Source: Cladophialophora immunda (Eukaryota > Ascomycota > Eurotiomycetes > Chaetothyriales > Herpotrichiellaceae). Taken from it: a stretch of DNA of 64,000 nt. Below, one piece after another: positions 10,773 through 21,996 of the stretch. Location of the stretch: positions 2,806,777 to 2,870,776 of the forward strand of contig NW_015622545.1 of assembly GCF_000835495.1 (NCBI RefSeq). The letters are read 5' to 3'. Under the pieces are notes generated by a model that worked only from the letters and a program-made list of their open reading frames with translations, was not told the origin of the DNA and made no database searches. The position numbers and the translations under genes are program-made. Within the stretch, counting starts at the first letter, position 1; each line of letters begins with the position of its first letter.

Positions 10773-11355
10773 TTATTTCTGCACAAATTCGACCATATAT
10801 CCGTCTGGGTCTCTGACCCAGCAGATATCCCTATGGATATCCCAAAGTGCCTGATTCTCGTTATTGGTGGCATCATCCGAGGAAAGACCAAGACCGGCCG
10901 CGATCGAAGACCGGCCGTCTGCGTCTCCCGGTCTCTTCACAAACTCGACTCCAGCTAACTCAATCTTTGTCACGCTGCACCAAGGTGCGGAACCGTGAAA
11001 CACAGCTTAAAAAGGCCGAATCCCGAATGTTGGGTCCCGTTGGTAAGCAAGGGAGGCGAATTCTGCTTCCTTTGTTCAGTCCTCTGTGCACGGGGTATGA
11101 TGTTTTGCACAAATAGGTACATGGGCAATCTCTAATCTTCCCTCTCGATCAAGGTAGCCTGGCTCCGTGCCTGGCAGAGGTGGCCTTGGAAACCCTAGAA
11201 GCCATTACTGTTAGCGTGTCGAAAGTCATCGTCGCCAGCTGTTGCATCCCAACAACATCTCTTTAAAATGCGAGTGATTTGCCCGGATCTGATACGCGAA
11301 TCCCAATGTGATTGAAGTTGGATCCATGGCTATAAGGGGTGCTGGGATTTAACAT
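10773..11355 (-). pseudogene. Decayed glyoxalase/VOC-family (lactoylglutathione-lyase-like) gene
   Basis: Reading from an ATG at 11355 gives a VOC N-terminus containing FNHIGIRVSDPGKSLAF. The next codon, where the family has Tyr (FYRD), is TAA. The following RDVVGMQQ segment still resembles the first VOC module. After that the homology passes through several frames and further stops, with a fragment like RDPTFGIRP and a TAA. The last 75 codons (10773-11000) remain open and end with GVEFVKRPGD and WVRDPDGYMVEFVQK, the second metal-binding module, where the Glu of VEF would be a metal ligand. Both ends of a glyoxalase I-like protein are therefore present but the gene is interrupted. No GT..AG intron repairs the first stop. 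It lies just downstream of the SDR at 9486-10557 in convergent orientation. Confidence 0.72.
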
Positions 11356-11854
11356 GCTTGGTTTGATCTCTTTGTCTCAAGGAAGGGTTCCTGTTTGCTG
11401 GAATGGGAAGGGAAGGGGGTCGATGTAGACTAAATACTAACCCCGATCGGCTTTTCCCAATGAGGCAATATGCACTCTTCTCATAATATTACCACGGCGC
11501 CGAGGTCGTAGTCAAAACGGCAATGACATATCGCCTACACGGCGTCACTAGGCCGCTTCCAACTCCGCGCCCACCCTCCTTAATGTCAGTGGCGAGTATC
11601 CCGGGCCGTAACAGTTCTAATGTCATATCAAATGATGGTCACCTCACCGCGTAAGGTCTCTGGACATAATATGCAGTACTAGATAGTACATTCCTTATTC
11701 CTTTCATTATCCATTTAACAGTGCCCGGTTTTCCAGCAAGAAGTATTGGTAATAGTAGCGATCGAGCCACGTGATTCCCTGTTCATCAGCAAAGCCCACC
11801 TCACTCGGATGCGTGCAAAGGCGGTGATACCACCCGCGTTGTCTCGGTCATCAT
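11356..11854. other. Intergenic, 499 bp; nothing recognised
   Basis: It separates the VOC pseudogene from the SnoaL-like gene, both minus. It has no coding signal and no notable repeat. Confidence 0.4.
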
Positions 11855-12668
11855 TTATCCCTGCGTGCGAGTCCCGCCGTCCCTCTTCTCCTTCCACTTG
11901 AGACCTGCCCCGTCCAGCAGACTCCAGACTCTACATATCTTGCCCTGTTCCAGGGCGTAAAAAACATGCTCGTAAAACGTGTCTTGCGTCGTTGGTGTCG
12001 GCTTGTAGGTCAATTTGAGCCTGGCCGCGACCGAGCCGTCGCATTTGTGTGCACTATCATCCTTCTTGCTAGGAGTGCCAGCGGTGCTGGTACTTTTCGC
12101 AGCAGTAGCAGGAGTAGGGGAAGTGGTGGGACTAATCAGACTTTGATTCTTCTCCACGATGAGCATGTCGACCTCAAAGTGCAATCCGGGGAGGTCCCTT
12201 TTGCTGTCACTTATGAGGCTTGCATACTCATCGACCGACATTGGGTCGGAGCCGTTGTGGACAACGCCGGGCTTGACGAATTCGGCGAGGTCCCCCGCGC
12301 GACATTGGCTGTCGTTGATTTTGGAGATGTAAGCCAGATACTGATGTCTGAGGTCTCCATCGAAGCGTTTCACAATCGGGTTGTTTTCCCACACGTAGCT
12401 TTTGTCTCGTCATTAGTGGCTGAACGGGCGGTAGCAATTGAGCAGGACTTCAACGCCCAAAGAATACTTACTCGTCATCTTCGTCGTCGTCGCGGTTTCT
12501 GTTGCCCAGCACATATCTCGCCTTTCCATTGGGCTCGGTCTCTTCCTCGATAGCTATCTCGCTGAGATTCGAGATGATGTCGTCTATGGTGGTTGCAATA
12601 TCCGTGTGGTTGGCATGATGGCCGTGGTGTGAAGAGTCACGGCGTGCGTCATGCGCATTATGGGGCAT
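11855..12668 (-). CDS. SnoaL-like (NTF2-fold) domain protein (2 exons, 246 aa)
   Basis: The exons are 12668-12472 and 12398-11855. The intron (donor GTAAGT) joins an acidic run (DDDEDD) to YVWENNPIVKRFDGDLRHQ. The body matches the polyketide-cyclase SnoaL-like fold: FVKPGVVHNG, then DEYASLI and LPGLHFEVDMLIVE, then VAARLKLTY, and finally FYEHVFYALEQGKICRVWSL. A Ser/Thr/Pro/Ala-rich insert of about 40 residues interrupts the domain. The N-terminus (about 65 residues) is His/Asp-rich and probably disordered. Proteins of this fold catalyse aldol cyclisation or hydration, or merely bind small molecules; no catalytic assignment is possible from sequence. It is the last gene of the left-hand block, and its promoter faces a 1.6-kb non-coding region. 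Confidence 0.82.
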
Positions 12669-14288
12669 GATTTCCGGGACTGCGGTATCCCGACTGATTG
12701 AGAACTGTAGAGGAAGTTTATTCTCTGGTATTAAAGTCGAGGTTTGAGAAGAGATGTCGCGGATGAGGGGCGATCAAGATATTTCTAAGCCATATTCAAT
12801 GGTATACGCGCCATTAACATTGGGATCTGCTGTGTCTACGTTATGTCGATCATACCACTTTCACGTGACTGTTATTGCAGAGCTGCTGGACCATCCAATC
12901 GGGAATATCTCTGGTGCTCTACCGTTGCGGTGCTTGTGACAATCTACTGTGCAACACTTTGCGGGGAGGCGCTTCACGCACAGCCACCCGTGGGCTCAGA
13001 TGACGCAGCCCTCGACACCGGATGAAAGTAGGCGTGCTGACATGAAGATGACAAAAGGGGTTGCTGCAGCCTTGAGGCCACCCAACCTTGCCCCTCGAAG
13101 GATATTAGATTCTTAGATTCTTAGATCCAGCAGAAAAAGCCCCCGCCTCCTCCATCACGTCACGCAGGAGGTCTCTCGAGCATCACCGAGTATACATACC
13201 CAGCTTAGGGGCGAGTCTGAAGACCCCTTGACTTGGCGTTTCAGGTGGTTCGCTAGCTTTGTGAATCAAACGGCGGACCGAGACGCCATTGCTGGTCAAT
13301 ACGAAGCTGGAAAATGTTGTCGCGATCCTATTCGAGAGCCTGAAGAGTCTGCAGAGTCTGGCGAAAGCATCTTGCCTTTCTTCCCAGGGGCCAATTTACA
13401 TGAATGTGGGAAAGGCTGGAGGCCTGAATGGGCCGAGGGCAAGAACACGAGGCCCTAGTGAGGCCCTGTTGCGCCAAGACCCAAGCCAAGAAAAGAAAGC
13501 GGCAAATACCCGCCCTTTTCGGTCTAGTGCGGGACGCGAACAGTCGCCCCACCCGCACCGCGCACGACGAGCAGCTCGCACTCTTGCGCCCTCCACCTCG
13601 TCTTCGCTCAACCCACATCGCCGCCTCAACCACCAAACTCGAGGCCTCCCTCGCCCTTCGACCTTGTAATTCAGGGAAAGCTCGACCGCAGAGTTGAGCC
13701 CAGTCGGGCTCACATATCAGGTCTGGATCGTGCCTGGATTTAACATCACTTAACCTCAGCTTCGACTTTCGTACGCCCGATCATGCCCACGAAGGTATAC
13801 AAACACCACCAAACATCCCAAGTATCAGACACCACAGCACCAATACGCGCCCTGTGACTAAGCCTCCCTGCCCCCCGGTCTGAGGCCGAGATTGCAGCCA
13901 CAGGACTAGCTGGCCAGACCCAAACTCCGTCGAACATGATGACTCCCTGGTCAATCGTTTCACTTGCGGCCGCAAACTTGCCATCGCTTGAGTCCCCTCA
14001 TGCCATCCTAGATCATTTCGCGCCAATCAAATCCGAAGTCTGGTCTCCCCATGTGATACTGTATACTAATATTCTGGCCTTTTTGCGGCTCCTTTAGACT
14101 TTTAGCCCCAACCGGCTAGCATTCATGTCGGGCCCTGATGGTTATTTTAGAAAGTCCCGTTTCTTCAAAAGTCCTGCTGTCGCCATGTCCGAGATCCCTC
14201 CACGGCTTCTACCCTGTTTGTGGTGGACTGCTCGCCGCGGCGGCATCCTCTTCTCTGCGCATCGCACGCTTTCTTTGCAGCAGCCAAC
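12669..14288. other. Intergenic, 1.6 kb; divergent promoters, no gene recognised
   Basis: It lies between the start of the SnoaL-like gene (minus) and the start of the membrane-protein gene (plus). Overlapping open frames around 13289-13713 on both strands have strongly skewed Arg/Pro/Ser composition and look like chance. A small direct repeat GATTCTTAGATTCTTAGAT lies near 13107. Confidence 0.4.
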
Positions 14289-16452
14289 ATGAGTTCACAT
14301 TACTCTCGCCTGAACCGTCAAGACTCGAGCAGGGAGCGTATGGTAGACGGCATAATCGGATCTGACAACGATGTTCCACTGAGAAGTATGGAAGGGCACA
14401 CTCCCGAAGCCTGGAGCCAGCCGGGATATAGCGACGATTCACTCAATGACCACCTGAAGGCTGGAGACCCAGAGTATCTACATGTGCGACCCGGAGTGAC
14501 AGGTATGGCCGGCCGTGTGAAGGTCCCACAAATCCAGCGGTTATTGACACGAATCTCAAGGCAAATCCTACAGAACAAACTCTGGGTTCAGCATACCGTC
14601 GGTCGCATCGTCGCCCTGGGAACATAAACTCAACGAGAAACATCTCCGGGATGTGCCGACAGATACCGAGACTGTCAGATATTTTGATCCTCGCCGGCAG
14701 ACACGCAGAGTGCTCATTGATTGTTTGATGATGTGGTTGTGGACGGCTGGAATATGTGGCGCCCTTGCAGGCACAATGTATGGCTTTTCCACCATCAAGC
14801 TCGGGCTCTCCCAGACACAGAAATACGTCTACAACGCCATGATCACCGGCCTGTCAATTGTGCTCGGTCTTGCCTTTGCTGCACAGTTCAAACAGTATGC
14901 CGAGATGATGCGATGGAGATTCCTCGCCTCGCAGTATCGAACCATCCAAGACTTTGAGGATGTGCTGGGATGCGACAGTTATCGAAGCACTTTGCGCATA
15001 ATGTGGTCAGGTCGGCGCCCGGGAACGTGGTACCCGAGCAAAGCTCAAGTGGTTGCGGCCATTTGGTTACTCATCTTCGTCGTGTTCAACACTGTCGCTG
15101 CCCTTCTCGGTTTGACATATTCCATCGATGTGTCGGATGAATTTGTATCCGTTGGCACCGGTACGTTGTCAGGCGCTCCCTTCCAACTGAAAGCATTGGC
15201 GAACTTGGCCAGTTTCCTATACTGACGTTTCACAGGCCTTGTCAACGTCGCCAACCTCCAATACATTGCAAGCCGCGATCAACCCGACAATGGCAAGGGC
15301 TACTCAATGGAGTTCCAGAAAGCCGCCGCGAATCTCTGGGGCCAAGTAGGCCAGAATTTCCCCGTGGTCACGTCCACACTCGACACCTATGACCCTGAGG
15401 GGTCTTCTGTCTTCACTAATGCGGCGAGGGACTTGTGGTGGTACCGATTCGTAGACTACGGCCCGGACCTCAAGACAAATGTTGGTTCTTCAAGGACCGT
15501 GACGAGTCAAGCGCATTGTGAGGAGTACACAGTCCTTTTCGGCGGATATGCAGGGTACAATACCGACAACGCGACCTTGACCTATTTACTCGAGTGGGAG
15601 GATAACCAGGGCAATGATTTCGTTGAGATCGTGACAAACGTGGCAACTGCGTTTACGACTTGGATGGGCAATTCCAGCAGTCAAAATGTCGGCTGTGGCC
15701 CCCGATGCAGCCGGATCCTTGCGCTACAGTCGGCCGATAACGACACTGTGCCATATCCTCGCATATGGTCGTGCAACAACACGGTGGGGCAAGTGGAGGG
15801 TCTCGATGAGGCTGGCTTTCCTGATCCCGACCTGCTCAAACTACCCGACGACCAAGCCTTCTACCTTGCGGGTTCAATTGGCTGGACTGGTGTGGAGACA
15901 GAGAACGATGATCTCCAGTTTTTCCTTTTCGACGGCGACACTCCATTCAATCCGCCTGGCAATGCCACAGCCGAGACCATCGCGGAGCTGGTGATGAGGT
16001 TCACAGTGGGTGCGGTGTCGGCCCTGGATGCGGGGGGTGGACCACGGCAAAATCTCACTGGCAAAGCCAGTCCGCGGCCCGCGCAGGTCGTCAACGTGAA
16101 ATGGGCCGACGCGGGGGCAATCCTGGTCGGGATCCCGGTCGTGCAGCTCCTCCTGCTCGTCGCCGTCGTGTGGTTCTCCGGCAAGGCCATCATCCTCGAG
16201 CCCAGCTTCATGACGGCCGCGCACTTGCTGTACCCTGTCATCAAGAAGGTCGGCAAGGACGGCTGCCTGTTCACCGTGGACGAGATGGCCGAGAGGCTGG
16301 GTGACAACTACAAGATCTCCTACGGGGTGCGTCCCGACCCCGCGGACCCGGGTCACCATGACACCACTTTCGTTCGCGATCTGGATGTGATCGAGGAGAG
16401 GGAAGGCTATGGCTACATTCGTGGCGCCTTCCCGGAGGGGAGATATGATTGA
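14289..16452 (+). CDS. Fungal multispan membrane protein with large extracytoplasmic domain (3 exons, 680 aa); function unknown
   Basis: The exons are 14289-14514, 14561-15160 and 15236-16452, in frame. The N-terminal ~140 residues are hydrophilic and Ser-rich. Hydrophobic spans follow: MMWLWTAGICGALAGTMYGF, YNAMITGLSIVLGLAFAAQF and AIWLLIFVVFNTVAALLGL. Then comes a domain of about 320 residues with several N-glycosylation sequons (for example NAT, NSS, NTT) and paired cysteines, and a fourth span GAILVGIPVVQLLLLVAVVW. The tail of about 100 residues is predicted cytoplasmic. I know this layout from many uncharacterised ascomycete membrane proteins but not its function. The first intron (46 bp, donor GTGTGA) is inferred because the unspliced frame stops and the downstream frame (KSYRTNSGFS) is continuous. 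It converges on the Gfo/Idh/MocA gene. Confidence 0.8.
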
Positions 16453-16816
16453 GTCTCTCTCTCATGATGATTTGTATAGCATTATGCCAGGGAATTGAGA
16501 TGTGAACATAGAGTGTCCAGCGTTTTCTGTGAATGAAAAGCATATGGTCTGAACAGCGATGCAGCGTGACCGTCACAATCTTATGGGGCTTGCTCACCCA
16601 AATTAGAAAATAGCCGAACCCGCGATACCTCATTCGATTGCCAAAGGGTTCAACTATATCATTAATGGGGATTAACCCTGTACCATTCAATGCCGCCCCT
16701 ATCTATCAGTGTGTCTTTTATATTTCCTCTATTGAGCCGATTTGTCTCGGGTTGGTAAATGAGCCTCTAGTCTACCCAAACTCCAAGGTGTACGTCGCAA
16801 CTAGAACCCTCCAGAT
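16453..16816. other. Intergenic, 364 bp; convergent 3' flanks
   Basis: Two genes end toward each other here (16452 plus, 16817 minus). Nothing beyond presumed 3' UTRs and poly(A) sites is expected or seen. Confidence 0.4.
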
Positions 16817-18070
16817 TCACAGCCTCGCAGTCAGGGGAGCGGCGTCGTCGTCGGCACCGTCTATCCGGCGGCCGATCTCGTCGAACTCGATCTTCTTGCC
16901 CGTGATCAGACTCTCTTGCAACGCGCAGCCGATCTTCACGGCGGCGACAGCCCCTTCGAGTCTGAACGGAGGCTCAGTGTTGTCGAGACAGCAGGCGGTG
17001 AACTCGTTTGCTTCGGTGATGAACGCCTCCCGGAAACGACCGTAATAATGAGGTGGGATCTCACGACGGATGCCGGATGGCTCGTAGATGTTGACGAGGT
17101 TAGACATCGGTTGCGTGTTGACGGCGAGTTTTCCTTCGGTGCCGGTAATCTCGGTGCCTAGATGCATGTGTCAGAAGACATCTTGGATGAATATAATCCG
17201 CTTTAGGGCAAATGGTAAGGTCCTTACTGTCTTCTTGTCCGGCCGCCATCATTCTACTGCAGTACAACTGAGCAATCTTGCCTCCGTAGAACTCGACGAT
17301 TCCCAACGCATTGTCACGGTCGTTGTACTTTCGCAATTCGGGAGAGACGGCGGTGATGCCGATTGCACTGACAGACTTGACCACCGAGTCTTCGCCGAAA
17401 AACCACAAAGCCAGGTCAATATCGTGGATGGAGCAGTCCACAAAAATGCCACCAGAGAACTGCGCGTACTGCACAAAGAACCCGGACGGATCGAGCTTGT
17501 CGCAGGTCTGGGAGCGAAAGACAGCCGGGCGTCCGATCAAGCCCGATCGCATCTTCTGATAGGCGTCTCTGTAAGATGCATCGAAACGGCGGGAGAAGCC
17601 GCAGATGACTTTTTGGTTGGGGTAACTCGTCTTCGCTGCCCGGTATGCTGTGACGACTGCCTGCGACTATGGGGAGGGAAGAAAAGTCAGCATGCTGGCT
17701 AAAAGGCACAGCGACGCGACAATAAAGAAAGACCTTGGCCACGTACGATTTCTGGGTTTGTGCTGAGAGGTTTCTCGCACAGGACGTGGAGACCCTGTTT
17801 GATGGCTTTGATGGCCTGCTCCGCGTGAACAATAGTCGCGGAGGCCACGACAACTGCCTGCAACTCCTTCTCCTCTTTCAACATCTGGTCGTAGTCCAGA
17901 TATGTCCGCACGCCTTCTAGGTTTCGGGTCGCCCATGCCAGCTCTTTAGGATCTGGAGACGAGACCGCAATCAGATCGGCCCGGGGCGTCATGGTGTGGA
18001 AATGGAGAGCATGACGGGCACCCATGCGTCCCAATCCCGCAATCGCGACCTTGAGCTTTGGCGAAGACAT
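16817..18070 (-). CDS. Gfo/Idh/MocA-family oxidoreductase, inositol 2-dehydrogenase-like (3 exons, 367 aa)
   Basis: The exons are 18070-17747, 17666-17228 and 17157-16817, totalling 1104 nt in frame. The N-terminal Rossmann domain has GLGRMG at 12-17. The family catalytic lysine is in EKP (99-101, Lys100). In the C-terminal domain, GGIFVDCSIHDID supplies Asp185 and His189. The Lys-Asp-His arrangement is that of bacterial myo-inositol 2-dehydrogenase (IolG-type), and the length is typical. It probably oxidises a cyclitol or sugar with NAD(P)+, but this family is broad and substrate calls from sequence are weak. It is divergent from the Zn2Cys6 gene at 18727 across 656 bp, with a TATA box about 170 bp before its ATG. 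A myo-inositol-type transporter lies 7 kb away. Confidence 0.88.
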
Positions 18071-18726
18071 TTTCGGGAGGGAATATCGTCTATGGAAACT
18101 GAAGACCGAAAAAGAAAGGAGAGATTGAGCAGCAAAGTGGAGACGTAAGGAATTCGCAAACCAAAAAGTGACTGGAAACACTCTCTCGCCACTGTGCAAT
18201 GAGCAGAAGACGACAACCTTCAAGAACGGCGCATCAGCCTATATACCCTGGGGAGAGATTTCTTTGTTGACATGAACAATTTTGGTTGAAAATGTTTCGT
18301 GGGCGGTGAGGAGAGGCGTTGGCGATCCACGACTGACTAGGGGGACGCGCTGCCCCGCGGTTTGCTGTTTTCCCTTCTTTCTCACTCCTCACCAACCTCC
18401 CCCTACCCCGAACAAGCCGCGACTCACGCCAGACTCTCCGACCATCGGAACAAATTGCCCTATTCTAGACTCCGGAGGCTTTTTGCCGCATTGGACAAGT
18501 CGCAAGCATACCGCAGCAGAGGGGGATCAACGGGCCACAAGACGCCCAGCGAAGCCAAGCGAGGCGGGGAAGAGGATCATCAAAAACAGGCAATTCTCCT
18601 CCGGCTCTTGCATCCCAATATGCTTCCCAGCTTTCTGTCTCCTTTGAACTCCCTTCGGCGAAGATACAGCTTCGCCAAAGCCGACCCATCGTCGCCCATG
18701 ACTCCGTCCGGGTCGATTCTCAGGCC
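18071..18726. promoter_or_regulatory. Divergent promoter region with CGG-type palindromes
   Basis: This 656-bp region separates the dehydrogenase (minus) from the Zn2Cys6 regulator (plus). It contains the symmetrical TCCGA-CCA-TCGGA at 18437-18449 (an everted CCG-N5-CGG), CTCCGGAG at 18470-18477, and CCGCGG at 18355-18360. CGG half-sites in symmetrical pairs are the known targets of Zn2Cys6 dimers, so autoregulation or control of the dehydrogenase is plausible. The sites are seen; their use is inferred. Confidence 0.45.
18240..18245 (-). promoter_or_regulatory. Probable TATA box (TATATA) of the Gfo/Idh/MocA gene
   Basis: TATATA on the minus strand lies 170-175 bp before the ATG at 18070, in an otherwise GC-balanced promoter. 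Confidence 0.4.
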
Positions 18727-21071
18727 ATGGAGGCTTCAGGTATTGACCACCAGCAAGAAGAGGGAGATAACCGCCTAAAGGGCAACAATGGGGTAGACCG
18801 CGTCACAGGCCGGAGCAAGCGCAAGGCAAGAATCAGTCCTTGCGATAATTGCAGAGGTGTCTCACTCCCTCGCCCCCCTTTGCATACGCATACTATTCCC
18901 CCCAAGCATTGTCCACTCTCTAGTTCACACATCCCTAATTCACGTGACGTGCTGACGGTTGTGGACAGAGAAACACATCAAATGTAGGGCGGTGCCTTTT
19001 ATGCAAAATGTGACATGCTTCGTTGGTCTGTATACTGAGAGAAACCAGGCGATTTGATCTCGGGTGTTTGCAGAAGATGTCAGAGAACTGGCGAGCGGTG
19101 CATTCGCAGCAGGACTGGCATCAGGTTTCGACATGGGTCTAGTGCCAGATACGACACCAAGGGTTTCTCGACGGATCAGACTTGGTTGAAACCAAAGAAG
19201 GCGCTGGGTATGAACATGGTCTGCTGGAAACGCATGCTACTGACACTGGCACAGAATTAAAGTACATCGACGAGACTGCCGAGTTGACGGCAATCTATGA
19301 CCAGGATGCAGAGTTTGAGGATGCCGACGAGCTGGACGCTGAGGACGAAACAGAACCCGGGCCAGCTTCGTCCCTAGGTGAGGGAGAAGGAGACAAAAGT
19401 GCGGCTGGCCCTGCAGCTAGCGTCACGGAATCATACCACGCAGACGATGGCACAACAGCCTTTACAAACGCGGAGCTGGCAGACACATTGAATGCCGGAG
19501 TTAGAGTGTGGCCGTTACAAACGACCAAACAATCTGGCCTCGAAAGCGCCATCGAATCGACTATGGGCCCTTCACCTACTTATATGCGCAGTCACTGGAG
19601 TTCACAAGGATCCCTGCCGTTCTCCTCCCCTCTTCAGACCAGGCAAGAAGAGCTCGAGTCCCCAAGTTCACCGTTGTTTACTGGCCTGGTGAAAAGGCCA
19701 TCAAGGTCGTCTACCCAAGCAATACATACGGTGCTGGAGGTGATCCTTCTTCGGTACTTTGTGGACCAACTTGCTCGGTGGTTTGATCTCTGTGATCCGG
19801 AAAAACACTTCGAGTTCATTGTCCCTCAGCGTGCGCGCTGGTGCCCGCCACTACGAAACGCGATGCTTGCCGCCTCAGCCCGCCATCTCACCCGTGTTCG
19901 TCATTCGAAGTTAGGGCCAGAGAACGTCTATTACCTAGACGGCCAGCCAGTTGCGGATTTGACCGAAGAGACGGCTTTGCACTACCACAGCGAATGTATA
20001 AAAGATCTGCTCAAGCGAAGCCTCGACGCCGAGCAAACTAGAGACGAGAACCTCTTGGCAGCAGCCATAATCCTCCGTTTCTACGAGGAGATCGATTCGC
20101 CTCTCCGCGCCGACGAAGAAAGAGACAGTGAACTTTTCCTTCGGGTCATGAACGTCTTCATTGACGCACAGATTCCCTCGTTCCCTCTCGTTCCACACAG
20201 TTCACCCGTCATCAACGGACCCAAGGTCGGCCCGATTGCAAGATACAGTGCTGTGCCATCTCCCGGAGCTGTGCATTCGCCTACTGTGCCCGCAGTCACA
20301 TCTCCGTCACAGAACTTGGGCGGTTCGGTTGATGGCCAATCAAGGTGGCGGGCGGATGGTCTCTGTCAGGCCAGTTTCTGGGTGGCGTTCCGTCAAGAGA
20401 TATACTCGGCCTTCTTGAAACAGCGGCCTTTCAACCACGATCTCTCCCGGTGTGAAGCATTTCGATCTTTCTCACCGGCCGAGGACGCCGTGTGGGCTGA
20501 CCGGCTGATCATTTTCTGCGCGGACGTCCTCGAGTTCTGCTACGGGAACAGTAACTCGAGCACGCGACTCGACACCAACCTCTCGACGACGGACAACTGG
20601 CTCTCACTTAAGCAGTACGAGGAAATGTGGCCCGAGGTATTGCCCGCCTCATTCGAGCCCATCTACTACCGTGACCCGGACAGGTCGAAGGGCGAGGTGT
20701 TCCCCGAGGTGTGCTATCTGGCCGATTGTCACGTCACCGGCGTGCAGCACGTGGAGCTGGCCAAGATCCTGCTGGCCGTCTATGACCCGACGAGACCGAA
20801 GCTCGGACCGGGCCACGTGGCCAGCATGAAGGCGTTGAGCCAGGACCTGAGGACGATTGTACTTCGTCTCTGCGGCATCGCCATGAGCAACCGCAAGACG
20901 CCGCCGGGGCTGGTGACGGCGCTGTTGGGCATTGTGGTCTGCGGAGACCACTTCGAGGACAGAACGGAACAGGATGCCCTGTTTGGGATCCTGGATGAGC
21001 TGGAGTTCACGCACGCTTGGCCCATTGGGAACACGAGGAAACTGCTGAAGGACGCGTGGGGGAGGACCTGA
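18727..21071 (+). CDS. Zn2Cys6 (fungal-specific) transcription factor (4 exons, 706 aa)
   Basis: The exons are 18727-18856, 18969-18983 (only 15 nt), 19049-19207 and 19255-21071. Joining them yields a perfect binuclear zinc cluster with C39-x2-C42-x6-C49-x6-C56-x2-C59-x6-C66 and the basic patch EKHIK. Any other use of the local splice sites breaks the cysteine spacing. A linker of about 100 acidic and Ser-rich residues follows. The long C-terminal domain includes LLRYFVDQLARWFDLCDP and NAMLAASARHLTR, typical of fungal-specific transcription-factor middle homology regions. I see no further intron in exon 4, but a small one near 19,500-19,750 cannot be excluded because that stretch is low-complexity. 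It is divergent from the dehydrogenase gene, whose promoter carries CGG palindromes. Confidence 0.88.
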
Positions 21072-21996
21072 GCCGCAATGGACACCTCCCCTCTTGATGA
21101 TCGATGCGGTATGTCTGCGGTGGTGCTTCCAAGGTTGACCACCTTCATGTATGCTATGCCACCAAAATTTCCATCCTTCTGAGTTTGGCGAATACCATGA
21201 CTGGACATCGTTTGCAATCCCACACCTATGACGGCCACGCGTAGCTGGAAACGTAGCGAGCAGCACGTCTGTCGCGTAGACTACGCCGAACACGAGGTTT
21301 TGATCCGGGGACTCTCCAGCATTTACCGTTCCTGGGGGCCGCCAACCGCGCAGCTCGTCCGGGAAGGAAAGAAGCTAGAAGGAGCGTTTTCCCTCCCTAC
21401 TTACTATTTGGAAGTATAATCCCTTCCACAGAAGAAGTGGATGGCAAGGGCTGTTCTAGAACGAACCCGGAAAAGGGAGCGAGGAAGGACTCCACCTTTT
21501 TTCAGCCTCGCCGACAAATTTCCCTTTTTGTCAAAAGGAGCAGCACGTCGCCGTTGTTCAAACCTCTTTCCACCTAAACAAACCCACACCACTCGATCCT
21601 CTTCTTCGACGAGCAATGGGCATACGCCGCACTGAATATCGATTCCTCCCAGGGTATCGAGGCAGCTATTCGTCCCACAGTGCAGACTATCCAAGACCGC
21701 TCGCTGACCTGGACCACCATAAAAAAATTGGGTCAGCACGATGTACGTGTGCGTATATGTGTGCGTGATACATCCAAGGCCCAGCCAGGAAAAGGGTGAG
21801 TGAAAGGAAGGACGAGCGAGGCTGAGTCGTTGTGCCCCTCTCCTGTATTCCGGTAACTGCGCTCTTTTTGCAAGGTCGATTGTGATATTCCTTGCCCCTC
21901 CCTGCTGATCTATAAGTCCCATTCTGTTTTCCACACCCATAATCAGCGTGGCGCTGAACAGCCTCGGAAGAAAAGAAGAGGAAAAAGAAAACCGAG
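21072..21996. other. Intergenic, 925 bp; P450 promoter
   Basis: It holds the 3' flank of the Zn2Cys6 gene and the promoter of the P450 gene. TATAAGT at 21911-21917 lies about 80 bp upstream of the P450 ATG. No coding sequence is recognised. Confidence 0.5.
21911..21917 (+). promoter_or_regulatory. Probable TATA box (TATAAGT) of the P450 gene
   Basis: It is 80-86 bp upstream of the ATG at 21997, a typical distance for a filamentous-fungal TATA element. Confidence 0.45.

Noticed and set aside
13289..13713. Overlapping open frames of 80-126 codons on both strands
   Set aside because: They are rich in Arg/Pro/Ser on both strands because of GC-skewed sequence; no domain or start context supports a gene.
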